Of a DNA stretch of 64,000 bases, positions 12,335 to 22,330 are shown one piece after another (position 1 is the first letter of the stretch; each line of letters begins with the position of its first letter). Source of the DNA: Taeniopygia guttata (lineage: Eukaryota; Chordata; Aves; Passeriformes; Estrildidae); the NCBI RefSeq assembly GCF_048771995.1, contig NC_133030.1:52412501-52476500 (forward strand), read 5' to 3'. Both the position numbers and the translations under genes were made by a program. Under the pieces are notes generated by a model that saw only the letters and a program-made list of their open reading frames with translations, was not told the DNA's origin and did not search any database.

Positions 12335-14994
12335 ACTGTTGTAGTCATTGGCATGTAGAAGCAGCAAAGCAGCAACTCTAAATGCATGTCCTCAGCACTG
12401 AAGCCATGTGCATAAGAAGTGAGGATTTCCATGTGCAATTGAATGATCTGGTACAACAGCAGTTAAGAGAAAAGCTCTGCTGTTGATGGCCAGAAAGATA
12501 GTGCTTGGCCTAAGAAGAGTAAAACCCATACATTTTGTTTCTCTGACCAATGTGAAAACTTCCTAAAAAAAAAAAAAAAAAAGAGAAAGGAGAAAGGAGA
12601 TGTGCAGTTTTGTTTCTAATGATGGAGTCTGTACGACCCTTAATGACCTCCTCCCATCTTCGGGCTCCCAGTGCCCTGAAGAGCAACAGATGTGCAGCTG
12701 GTAAGGCTAAATCAGGCCTGACAGCACAGCAAGACGGCTGGGGAAAAGGAGAACACTTTTTTCAGATATTAAGTCTGGTATTCTGCCTTTTATTGTGCAG
12801 GAGTGTCCTAATGAGGGAAGCGTGCATATAGAAATTAGAGATGGGAAAGGCTATCAGGTCATCTTGTCCATCTTCCTACAATGAGAGAGGTTCTGAAAGA
12901 AATACAGCATTAATGTGGGACCAAAGAACAGAAGAAAAATCAGGAATGGAGTGAAATAAGTTCCAAAAGCATTAGTAGCTCTTATAGGTAGCACAAGTTA
13001 ATAAATAACATTAAGGAAGATGTGAACATTAATTGGCCGTTTAGATGGGTGTGAGTAAAGTTATTAATGACAGACAAGTTCTAATATATCCTGTCCATGT
13101 CCACAGTAAAAGCCAGAGTCCTCATTCAATAGCATAATGAGGCAGTCAATGGATGATCCAGCTATTTGACCTGTATTTTTAGTGTATTTAAATAGAATAA
13201 CTAAAATATGTTAACTACAGCTGATATCCAGCAAGAGAGAGAGAGAAAGAAAGCATGACATGTCTTTGCAGGGAAAGGGGCTTGGAAGCATTACTCCAAA
13301 GTTTACACTACACTTAAGAGTGGCAGGAAAGATGGTAGAGAGGTCATGTCACACAAAATACTGCACTCTGAGAACATCACCACAAAATCCTGGTTGCAAA
13401 CCTCACCATGGAAGAATTATATCCTAATCTAGTTCATTTTGCCAGTGTTCCCTTCAAACCAATGCAGACATTTGTCACAAAACAGAGGGTTGATGGTTGT
13501 TCTAGGTTAGATGGGTTGTGGGGTCTGTGCTGGAGACATCCTCAAACCTCTGTGACAGTGGTTCTGTCATAAGCAGAGAAGAATTTGTGACACCTAGAGA
13601 GCATTCTACAGATCTGCTCAGCTCTTCCCAAAACCTCTTCTGTACAAAGAACAAAACATACACCCAAAATTTGGTCATCACATTGCCTCTATACACAGTC
13701 TGTGACTGTAGGTGACCCAGCTTTTGTAGACACACTCCTCATCCTCATGGTCTTGGAAATTCTGCGTGGGGCTCATTTGCAGAGGTGATGCTGCCACAAG
13801 CAGATTGAGAGTAACTCTATGATCCTAAAGTTTTTTGCCCCACCACCCCTGAACACGTTCTCCAAACAGGTGCCAAGACTTGCTTGGCATGCACCGTGAC
13901 AGTCTGAGGAGAGCAGGGCAGGATCCACTCTGGTGGCACAACTGGGCTTGAGACAGGAAGGCAAATCTTGTGGTATGTGGAAACAGCCCATGCTCATTGG
14001 AAGCAAACAGCATGGATATAAAACTTCTTGTGTGACTGAGGCTAGAAAAAATACACACATGAAAGAAAGGTGGAGATTGTTGGCCACTAAGAGAGACACA
14101 TAACAGTTTTGTAATGAAAAAAATTGATCTTATAGCTTAAGTAGACTGTCCAGTCCTTTCTGCATTCAATGACAATTGCTTCTCATTCCAAGTTTAGAAA
14201 GGGTTGAGGGAAAAGGAGGGGATTTATTCTCATGACTGACCTTTATAATGTATTTACATACACAAATATTTAAAACATGCATAGCACCTCTCCTGTTTGC
14301 CAAATTGTCTCACTAGGTAAGCCCCTCCTGAAGAGCCATTTGTCCATGCAGCAGTCCTGATTCCTTCCTTTTTCCACTGGCCTGCCAGTGGGATGTGGGG
14401 TCTTCTTGGGGTGCTGGCTTGCCAGGTGAGGGGGTACTGCCAGTGCTGGGGTGTCTGAAGGGTGAGGTCAGTGCAGCCTGAGCACTGGGCCTTATTCTGA
14501 GGCACTGACCACTTGTGAACAAGGAGATGGGAATCTCTCCAAAGAAGGAGTTAAGGAAGGTAAATCACAAGTAATTTCCAATATGCTCATCTCTGTGCAT
14601 GAGGAGACAAGGCCAAAGATATTAAAAATTCGTTTTTTAAGAAAGCAATGAATGTCATGTGCCTTCCTCGTGGGGTGTTCCACTATCCCAGAGATGGCAG
14701 GCAAGAGACCAAAAAGCAGTATTCCAAACATCTTTTTCCCAGAGATACAAGCTAGCATATCTCCCACCCTCCTGCAAGGGTTAACAAGAAACCTTTTCCG
14801 TGCCCCTGACTTTGTCTTCCCCCCTCTCTGTAGTCGTGCTTCCCTTGCCGGATCCATTTGCAAATGATATCACTTGTCTGCATATTGTCACTTGCCGCCT
14901 GCCCACCCATTTATCAAGTGTCTGCAGCTCGGCACAGGCTTGCCCTGTCCTGCTTGCTCCATTGTTCCTCCTGACCCAGGGGAAGGCGCGTGTG

Positions 14995-15158
14995 AGCGGG
15001 AGGGGAGCAGGAGGGGGAGCAGGAGGGGAGCGGGAGGGAAGCGGGAAGGGAGCGGGAAGGGAAGGGGAAGGGAACGGGAAGGGAATGGGGAGCGGGAAGG
15101 GAGCGGGAAGGGAAGGGGAAGGGAATGGAAAGGGAGTGGGGAGCGGGAAGGGAGCGGG
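14995..15158 (+). repeat. Purine-rich G-run tandem array with a 51-bp higher-order unit
   Basis: Runs of GGG/GGGG separated by A, AA, AGC or AAC fill the segment. A 51-bp unit starting AGCGGGAAGGGAGCGGGAAG occurs at 15040, again at 15091, and partially at 15142. The plus strand is purine-only apart from scattered C and T, so it has strong G-quadruplex and triplex potential. ORFs crossing it on both strands are compositional. Confidence 0.9.
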
Positions 15159-15260
15159 AGCGCTCCCGCAGCCCCGAGCCGGCCGGGCAGAGCGCGGCGG
15201 GGCAGCTGGGAAGGGACAATGACAGGGCGAGACTGACAGCTCCCCCTCCCCGCCTGGCAT
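15150..15260. promoter_or_regulatory. CpG-dense block, possible small CpG island or promoter
   Basis: CpGs cluster here (GAGCCGGCCGGGCAGAGCGC and neighbours) directly after the G-run array and directly before an AT-rich block with transcription-factor-like sites. Most of the window is CpG-poor. I see no annotated first exon or known gene start, so it could be an unannotated non-coding promoter, an enhancer-associated CpG cluster or a GC-rich repeat flank. Confidence 0.35.
15154..15169. repeat. Perfect 16-bp GC palindrome
   Basis: GCGGGAGCGCTCCCGC reads the same on both strands. It sits exactly where the G-run array gives way to CpG-dense DNA. It could be a dimeric zinc-finger-type site or a by-product of array formation. 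Confidence 0.9.
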
Positions 15261-15299
15261 TGACAGATGACCTTGCAGGGACAGCAGCCCTGGGCCTCC

Positions 15300-15620
15300 C
15301 CACAGACATTAGCTGATATAATGGGCTAGACTGGACATGCCATCCTGGGAACCTGGGAGGTAGGAAAATCATCCCGGCTTGGTGGAAATAAACTCCGCCG
15401 ATTACTTTCACAATAGATTTTCCCTTAAACTCATAAACTTGTTTCTCAGTAACCCTAAAGCAAAATGATCACGGAATTTGAACACAACATTTACCAAGTC
15501 CTAATGAATAACATAATTATCACTTTATGCAAATCTAAGCTCATTTGCATATGTGAATATTTAACTATTAAAAACAACGCTTTGATCTTGAATAAAAATA
15601 TGTATATCACATAATCATAG
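15300..15620. promoter_or_regulatory. Candidate conserved non-coding element with paired octamer sites
   Basis: The block is unique and AT-rich. It holds ATGCAAAT at 15527-15534 and ATTTGCAT at 15543-15550, an inverted pair of POU/OCT octamers 8 bp apart. A TCF/LEF-like CTTTGATC lies at 15580-15587. It adjoins a CpG-dense block. The texture resembles vertebrate developmental enhancers, but conservation could not be tested. If BCL11B lies to the left, as in human, this could serve it. Confidence 0.35.
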
Positions 15621-17970
15621 CCTTATGGAACATGAAAACGATCTTTTTTTTCCCTTTCTTTTTTTTTTAACTGTACAGTTTTGCTGCACTTGGGTTTGCT
15701 TTTTGAACGTTCTCGGCAAGGACTCAGCCTATGGAGCTTCTTCCCCGAGGATGTCCACTGGGGTCTCTCGGTGGCTGTCATCCCAGCTGGGTACATTAGG
15801 CCTTTCTCTTCAGGTCACTTGGTCACTGAGCACGGCAGCCTTCCTTCAGTTTGCTTGTTTCTTGCCCAGTAGTGTCCGCTTTGGTGGCAGGAGCAAACCT
15901 CAGCTCTGCAGCCCAGGTGGGCTGAGTGCTCCTGTGTTACACACCACCCAGAGATGTTGCCAAGAGATGGGTACTTTATACATTAATTACAGAGTAAGGG
16001 AAGAAGTCAAACTCTACTAACTCTACTTGCATATTTAAATCAGACCACAGTAATGCAGATTTTTCTCTTAGGGAAAGATTACCAGGGATCACAGAGGAAG
16101 CAAGTCTTTCACGGGAGATTTCCCCACTGAAAGCTTTGAACCTGGTTCACAGAATAGCCTTGTGAAGGAACACTTGGAGCCAAGGATCTAGAAGCATCCA
16201 AGTGCCCAATACCCACAGGTACCATCTTAAAATTGCTAAGAAGCAGCCCTGAAGGTTCAAGCCATGCACTGTGATATGTTGAATGATAAACCTCTTCTTT
16301 ATATACTGGAGCTATTACATATGTTTACATACATATAGTGGAGCTATTATCACTAGTTGTCCTTTGTTACATTTGACTAATTGGTTATTAAACTAAATGA
16401 ATTAATAATGTGTAACCAGTTAGTTACCATTCCCCTACAGGCTGTCATTGATTATGGATGGCCCCTGATCAATGTTATTGAGAATTGTGCGTACTTTACT
16501 GGAGTGGATAAAGAATATCATACCATTGATTGCCCTGTACTTCTATCCGATGGTTTGATGTGTTCCCCTAGGGATGTGAAAATTTCCCCTCCTGGGCTGA
16601 TGGAGACATGCCTTCCCTGCTCCCCCACCCCATCACCCCCTCCCAAATCCAGGTTTTCAGTTATTGCCCTACCCTGCCTATGGTAATCCTGTGTGCTAAG
16701 GGAGCCAGACAGGGACACAAAGCATGCTCTTGACACTAACTTAAGTGAGGATGAAGGTGTCCACTTAAAGAAAAAACAAAAATTGGTTCCAGCTCTTAGC
16801 TCCAACCCCTGGTTGAGTATTCTGCCCTAACAAAGTTTTTGGTGGAGCAAGGCTTGCTACCCTTGTCTCTCTCTTCCAGGTAATATTGCCTGGGATAAAA
16901 AACATTCATGCTCAGATACTTCTGTTTTTTAAATCTAGCATTTGATGAAAACAGTGTCCTTTTGCAGGACTGTCTGGGGGGAGACCCTCTTAAGCACATC
17001 CTCAGAGTCCGTGGCTTCAAATGCTTTATCATCTCTCCAAAAACCAAACTTGGGTCATTCCCATCCTGGCGGAGCACAGTAACCACTGAGCTGTTGCAAA
17101 AACTGGGAGTGGTGACGAAGGAAACAGGTGGTAGCACTTGCACCTCTGCTGATATTTTGTAAGCAAAGGCTGCTGCAAAAATTTAACTCCAGGACTGCTT
17201 ATAGTGCCATGATTCCCAGTTGGACTTCAGTGACTTTAAAGTCTGCGCTGTTTAGAATTTGAGTGTTGGTTTGAACTTTGCAGTTTGGGCTTCAGTCTAG
17301 CAAGTGCATATTTTAAACAAAGAAAACATTTGGCAAATAGTTGATTCTGCATGCAGGCAATGTCCCTCTGCTCCACACAATTTATTTTTACAAGGGTCTA
17401 AGGGAGACACATTTCTCTAAAAATAAAAGGCATCCACACGAAGCTGAATTATTCCTTTGCAAACACAAACTGATCTTTGCTTGTTTCCAAGCATTCTATC
17501 AAATCATAACAACAAAGCAGCACTGTACTCCTTTAGCTAATGAGCCTGTGGCTGTACCAAAATCTTACCCTTTCCATCCCCAATCACATGTATTGCTCCT
17601 ATTATACTTTTGTCCATCAGAATGGGCATTGTGACCCCTGACCTTTGAAAGGCTACAGGTTATTTAAGGCATTTCCTACACACGGTGTAACATGACAAAG
17701 GGCAGCTGATGCAAAAGTAAATTATTAGAGAAGAGTAAAATACTAAGGGTCATAAATTTTTTTAACTATTCAGCTTCTCTTTGCAACAAGTACAGAAGAT
17801 GATTTTCTTCAAGTCACAGAATTCCTCTTAATGTGCATAGCTCAAAGTTTGGTGATGTGCAAGAGAGAAACTCCTGTATATGTGTCAAAGGGAAGAGAGA
17901 ACATGAAGAGAAAACATAATTCACATACCAGCACTAATTTGGTATTTTTAATAGGTTGCCAAAAATCTTC
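15621..17970. other. Intergenic DNA without recognisable gene
   Basis: Several ORFs of 90-131 codons occur (for example 15625-16020 plus) but none resembles a known protein, and they overlap on both strands without splice support. A near-duplicated GGAGCTATTA word occurs near 16307 and 16340. Confidence 0.65.
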
Positions 17971-17975
17971 CAGCA

Positions 17976-19076
17976 CATGGTGGGTTGATGCTGGCTGGAT
18001 GTCAGGTGCCCACCAAAGCCCCTCTGTCACTTCCCTTCTCAGCTTCACAGGGGAGAGAAAATACAAGGGAAGGCTCATGGGTCAATATAAGGAGAGGAAG
18101 AGATAATGGGTAGAACAGATTAGACTTGAAAAAATTAATTTAATTTGTCACCAATCAAATCAGAATAAGATAATGAGAAATACCACCAAATCTTGTAAAA
18201 CACCTCCTCCCCACACCTCCCTTCTTCCCAGGTTTAACTTCACTCCCAGAGCCTCTCCTTCCTCCTCACCAATGGTGCTAGGGAATGGGGGCAGTGGTCA
18301 GTTCATCATATGTTGGCTTTGCTGTTTCTTCTTTCTGAGGGGAGGGACCCCTCACATTCTTCCCTCGTTCCACATGGTGTTCCTGCCAGAGGAGACACAA
18401 TTCTCCAATCTGAGTACTTCCCAAGGCCTCTCTTCATAAACTCTTTGAGTGTGGATCACCACCTGGGGATGCAGTCCTTCAGGAAGAGGATTCTCCAGCA
18501 TGGGTCACCAACAGTGTCACAGTTCCTGACAGCAAACCTACTCCATCATGGTCTCCTCTCTCCAGAGGTCCATAAGTCCTGTCAGGACCCTGCTCCAGTG
18601 GGTCTTTCCATGGAGACAACCTTCTTTGGGCATGCTCCTGCTCTGAACTGGGTCCTCCAGGGGTTGCAGGTGATTCTCTGGTCCACTGTGGACCTCCATG
18701 TGCTGCAGGGACACAGCTGCTTCACCATGGACTGCACCGTGGATTGCAGAGGATCTCACCTCTGATGCCTGGAATACCACCTCCTCCTCCCAACACTGAC
18801 CTGGGTGTCTGCAGAGGTTTTCCTCTCACACATTCTTAATCCTTTCTCTGGCTGCAATTGTCCTAGTGCTGCAATTTTTTCCCCTTTCTCTTAAAAACGT
18901 TACCCTCAAGACACTCACTGTCATTGATTGGTTCAGCCTTGGCCAGCATCAGGTCCATCTGGCAGCCCACTGGCATTGCCTCCACTTGACATAGGGGGAT
19001 CTTCCAGAAATTTCTCACAGAAGCCACCTCTATAGCCATCCTCGCTTCCAAAAGCTCCCCACACAAACCCAATACA
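17976..19076 (-). mobile_element. Solo LTR of a passerine endogenous retrovirus, about 1.1 kb, minus orientation
   Basis: Read on the minus strand the element starts TGTATTGGGTTTGTGTGG and carries a block about avoiding-length clusters of short GC-rich units (about 18440-18770). A poly(A)-signal-like ATTAAA region lies near 18140 and the end is CAACCCACC near 17978. The layout matches a long songbird LTR family I recall. Flanks CAGCA (17971-17975) and CAGAA (19077-19081) are a 5-bp target duplication with one mismatch, as expected of ERVL-type insertions. The terminal CA appears mutated to TG. No gag, pol or env remnant flanks it, so it is a solo LTR. ORFs inside are incidental. Confidence 0.85.
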
Positions 19077-19081
19077 CAGAA

Positions 19082-20802
19082 TATTTTGAATAAATGACTC
19101 TTCTGCTTACTTGCCCAACACAAAGAAGCACCCCAGTGCTCTATGCACAGGATCACTCTGCTGGCTGCTCCTCAGGAGCAGCCAGAAATGACCAGCAAAT
19201 ATTTGTGCTTGAGCATCTTGATTCAAGACTTTTAGAAAACCAGATGAAAGAGGATGCACATTGAAAGTGTGTTGTCACTGCCCCCCTTTTTCCCAAGGTA
19301 TAGAACAATGAGGCCCAGATGTTATGATTGCAGGAATGCTAAAAATTTCATGAGTTATTCTGCAGGCAAGAAAAGCCACAGAAGGTCAGGCCAAACAGGC
19401 TTAGGGTTTGTGTAGGGCAGGAGCTGTTCAGAATGAATCTTTTTAATGTGCAGTATCCATTACCAATTGATGTCAGAGATCCTCTTATAGATGGATCATC
19501 TAATGTTTTTTCTTAAAAGGCAGAAAAATGTCCATGGCAAACTTTCAACACATGTATTGGAAGGAAAATTTGGAGTTATGGAAACACAATATCTGTTTTG
19601 ACCAGCTAAGAATGGCAAGTTCAAGTTTTATTTTGCTTTGCTTTCCTATGAAAGAATGATTACCAGTAAAAAAAACAAACAAACAAAAAAAAAAAAAAAA
19701 CCCACAAAAAAACCCCAAAAACTAAACAAAAAACAAAACCAAAAAAAACCCAACAAAACAAAACAAACCCAAGTTGTAAGAAAATTCATCTGAAACTCTT
19801 TAATTTCTGGATTTTAAGTAACTAAGCATCAGGTCACCTGTTGTCAAGTCAGCAGGTTTGAACAGGCTCAGATCTAACTGTACATAAGTGTGGCATGTGT
19901 TGGTCTGTGTTCCAGGACAGAACCCAAATTTAAGCACAGTTCAAGGTCATACACAAGGCAGGACCATGTAGAGAGTTTGCAAACCACTAGCCTCCAGCAT
20001 CTCCCAAATACTGTTGGGTTTGCTCAAAATGATACCCAAACTGTGGGCATGCTGCTTGTGTCCAGCTCAAGCAGAAGCTGTGGTTTCATTGCCAGCAATT
20101 TCGCATATCACAGGGTTTTTCCACATGGATCAACCTACATGCCAGTGTCTGCAATGGCGGCTGCAAAAACTTCGGCTGCTCCAGACTGCATCTGAAGCAG
20201 ACCCTACCTGTGACTCCTACTTTCACCCTTCTTGTGTCCTCCTCAGAAAAGTTTTCTCTCCCTCTTCCCCAGTATCCAGAGCAGTTTTGGGAAAATACCA
20301 GGCATGCCTGATGGTCTGAGATAAAGATACAAGGGTCAGCAGGACTCTAGCCTCCTCTGAAAGTGGCAACCTGGATGCAGTTCGGGACTTTGATGGCTCT
20401 CCTGCACATCCACCACCCACCTCTGCTTTGGCAACCCCACTCACGATGTGGCCACTGACAGCACTTCAGCCCTCTATTCCTGAGGACAGAAGGTCCTTGC
20501 ACCCCAGGAATTTCCTGTGTCCTCTACTTTGGTGTCCACACACCTGCAAATGTCCCTCCCTTGGAGCAATGCCTCCCCGTTCAGTGATCCTCTTTCCAGG
20601 CCATCCTGCCCTGCTTATTTATCCAGAGTCACTCTCAGACCCGTGTCTCGCGTTTCACACCACCCACTGTCAGAAGAAACTATTGACAGAGAAAGATCAA
20701 CCAAAGATGAGTAGGCAACTGATGTCTTGCTCCCAATCCAAACAAAAGAGTGCAGGAGCAGAGGGCTTTTGTCTTGGCTCTCTGGGCTTGTGCACATGGC
20801 AT
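19082..20802. other. Spacer between the two solo LTRs
   Basis: No retroviral gag, pol or env similarity was seen, so the two LTRs are independent insertions and not the ends of one provirus (their orientations also differ). It contains the A-rich tract. A 170-codon ORF at 20428-20940 runs into the LTR and has no recognised product. Confidence 0.7.
19667..19770. repeat. A-rich (CAAA)n-type low-complexity tract
   Basis: About 100 bp of A runs interrupted by single or triple C. It lies between the two solo LTRs and is outside both. It may be a decayed poly(A) tail expanded by slippage, but no retrocopy body was recognised. Confidence 0.85.
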
Positions 20803-20807
20803 CTGCC

Positions 20808-21413
20808 TGTATTGGCTTTGCATGGCCAAGCTTCGGTGGTGGGGATGCTACATGGGTGGCTTCTGCGAGAAGCTGCCAGAAGCTTCCTCCATGTCCAGCA
20901 GAGCCAATCCCTGGCACTTCCTGGACATGCTGCTGTTTGAGGCTGGTCCAATTAGAAATTATGGTAACACCTCTGTGATAACATATTTAGGAAGAAGAAA
21001 AAATGTTAAAGATATTGTGCTGTTGTAACTGTTGCCAGAGGAGAGTGAAGCAGCGGAAGGACTCCTCTCCCTGGGCAGCAGCAGAAAGGATGTGTGAACT
21101 GACCACAAGCCCCATTCCCCTTCTCCCTGGGCTGCCAGAGGGTAGGAAGTAGAGCAGGGAAAGAGAGAGGAGTGGGGAGAAGTTGTTTTTAAGGTTTTGT
21201 TTTACTTCTCATCATCTTGCTCTGATATTGTTCATAATAAATGCAGTTAATATCTCTAATTTGCGTCTGTTTAGCCCGTGGTGGTATTTGGTGGGTGATC
21301 TCTCTCTGTTCCTATCTCAGCTCATGAACCCTTTGTTATATTTTGTCTCCCCTGTCCAGCTGTAGAGAGGCTTTGGTGTGTGTCTGGCACCCAGTCAGCA
21401 TCAATCCACTACA
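20808..21413 (+). mobile_element. Solo LTR of the same or a sister ERV family, about 0.6 kb, plus orientation
   Basis: It begins TGTATTGGCTTTGCATGG and ends CAATCCACTACA. It shares ordered blocks with the minus-strand copy at 17976-19076: the start, the GCTTCTGCGAGAAGCTG-type block, the CCTTTGTTATATTTTGTCTC block and the CAGTCAGCATCAATCCA end. A canonical AATAAA lies at 21236-21241, in the R/U5 position. Flanks CTGCC (20803-20807) and TTGCC (21414-21418) form a 5-bp duplication with one mismatch. It lacks most of the GC-rich middle units of the other copy, which explains the length difference. There is no retroviral coding sequence nearby. Confidence 0.88.
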
Positions 21414-22079
21414 TTGCCCTTTTTGAAATCAGCTCTGTCTCCTTTCCTGTGGCACTACTGCAACAAGGCTTGGAAACACGTTGTTCTGTACACCAGCAAA
21501 GCCAGACTGAATGAAGAAAGGTGGACATTCCCTATGACAAACACCCTTCTCTGCTTTTGGTACAATCATGTAGCTCCTGCTAATGATGAACATTTCCTGA
21601 CCACAGCCTTTGGCAGGACCAAAATCAGGGTTTCATTTACTCACATTTCCTGTGATTTCTCTTTAGTTTGTCCATAATTTCATACAGACATTAAGCTTTC
21701 TTGCTATATATATCTCAAGTAGAAATCCATTCAAGCAGAATTCCCTTAATAAAGGTTAAAAGATTTGCAGTGAAGAAATGTCAAAATACAGTAGCTTATA
21801 ATTGCCCTCAAATATGCAGTTTTATATATTTACTTCATGGAGAGGAGCCTTGGCATATATTTAATTAAAGAAATGAAGCCTGCAGGAGGTCTTGGAATGG
21901 AGCTCATTGTATTTTGGTTTGGGATGAATTTCACAATCTATTCTATAGTTTTATTAATCTCCCCAAGCATGAAAAACTCCAGCTATTTATGTAGAAAATG
22001 GCAAGGAAATAAAACATAGAAGCCTTTGGAAGTGGTTTTAAACATAGCAGGAGAAATTACAGTATTTAATGTCAGAATC

Positions 22080-22330
22080 TAGACAATTATTACAGAATAA
22101 ATGGCTCCTCGCAAGGAAATAAACTTTGAACCAAGACGGTTAATTGATACTTCAACAAAGAAGACATTTTTATGAAACAGAAATTCTGAAACAGACTTTT
22201 AGCACTTTTATCAATTAACCAACAATAAAGGTTACAATCAGCACCGGGAAAGCTTACAGTTTGATTCCTGCTGACATCATTTTTTTGATTAAAGCTAGAA
22301 ACGTTAACCTGAAGACCTGCAGAGCAGGAA
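22080..22330. promoter_or_regulatory. Candidate conserved non-coding element with homeodomain-like inverted repeat
   Basis: GGTTAATTGATA (22138-22149) and its exact reverse complement TATCAATTAACC (22209-22220) flank a 59-bp AT-rich spacer that contains a near-duplicated TGAAACAGA word. The surroundings are unique and non-coding. The half-site resembles TAAT-type homeodomain or HNF1 motifs. Confidence 0.28.
22138..22220. repeat. Inverted repeat, 12-bp perfect arms
   Basis: GGTTAATTGATA at 22138-22149 is exactly complemented by TATCAATTAACC at 22209-22220, with a 59-nt spacer. Confidence 0.85.

Larger units (their letters stand above)
8701..14970. other. Intergenic DNA without recognisable gene
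   Basis: Unique sequence, the pyrimidine tract and short homopolymers. A short GA-rich stretch lies at about 13230-13250. No coding, tRNA or rRNA signature. The candidate element at 10640-10990 is listed separately. Confidence 0.7.

Noticed and set aside
14781..15411. ORFs of 120-165 codons on both strands across the G-rich array, rich in Gly/Arg/Glu or Pro/Ser/Leu
   Set aside because: Length comes from a stop-free purine-rich repeat with a period divisible by 3; no start context, domain or splice support.
18310..18765. 151-codon ORF inside the minus LTR
   Set aside because: It lies antisense within LTR sequence and does not resemble any retroviral or host protein.
17976..21413. A single inverted or nested provirus between the two LTRs
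   Set aside because: The LTRs are in opposite orientation, each has its own target duplication, and no gag/pol/env similarity lies between them.
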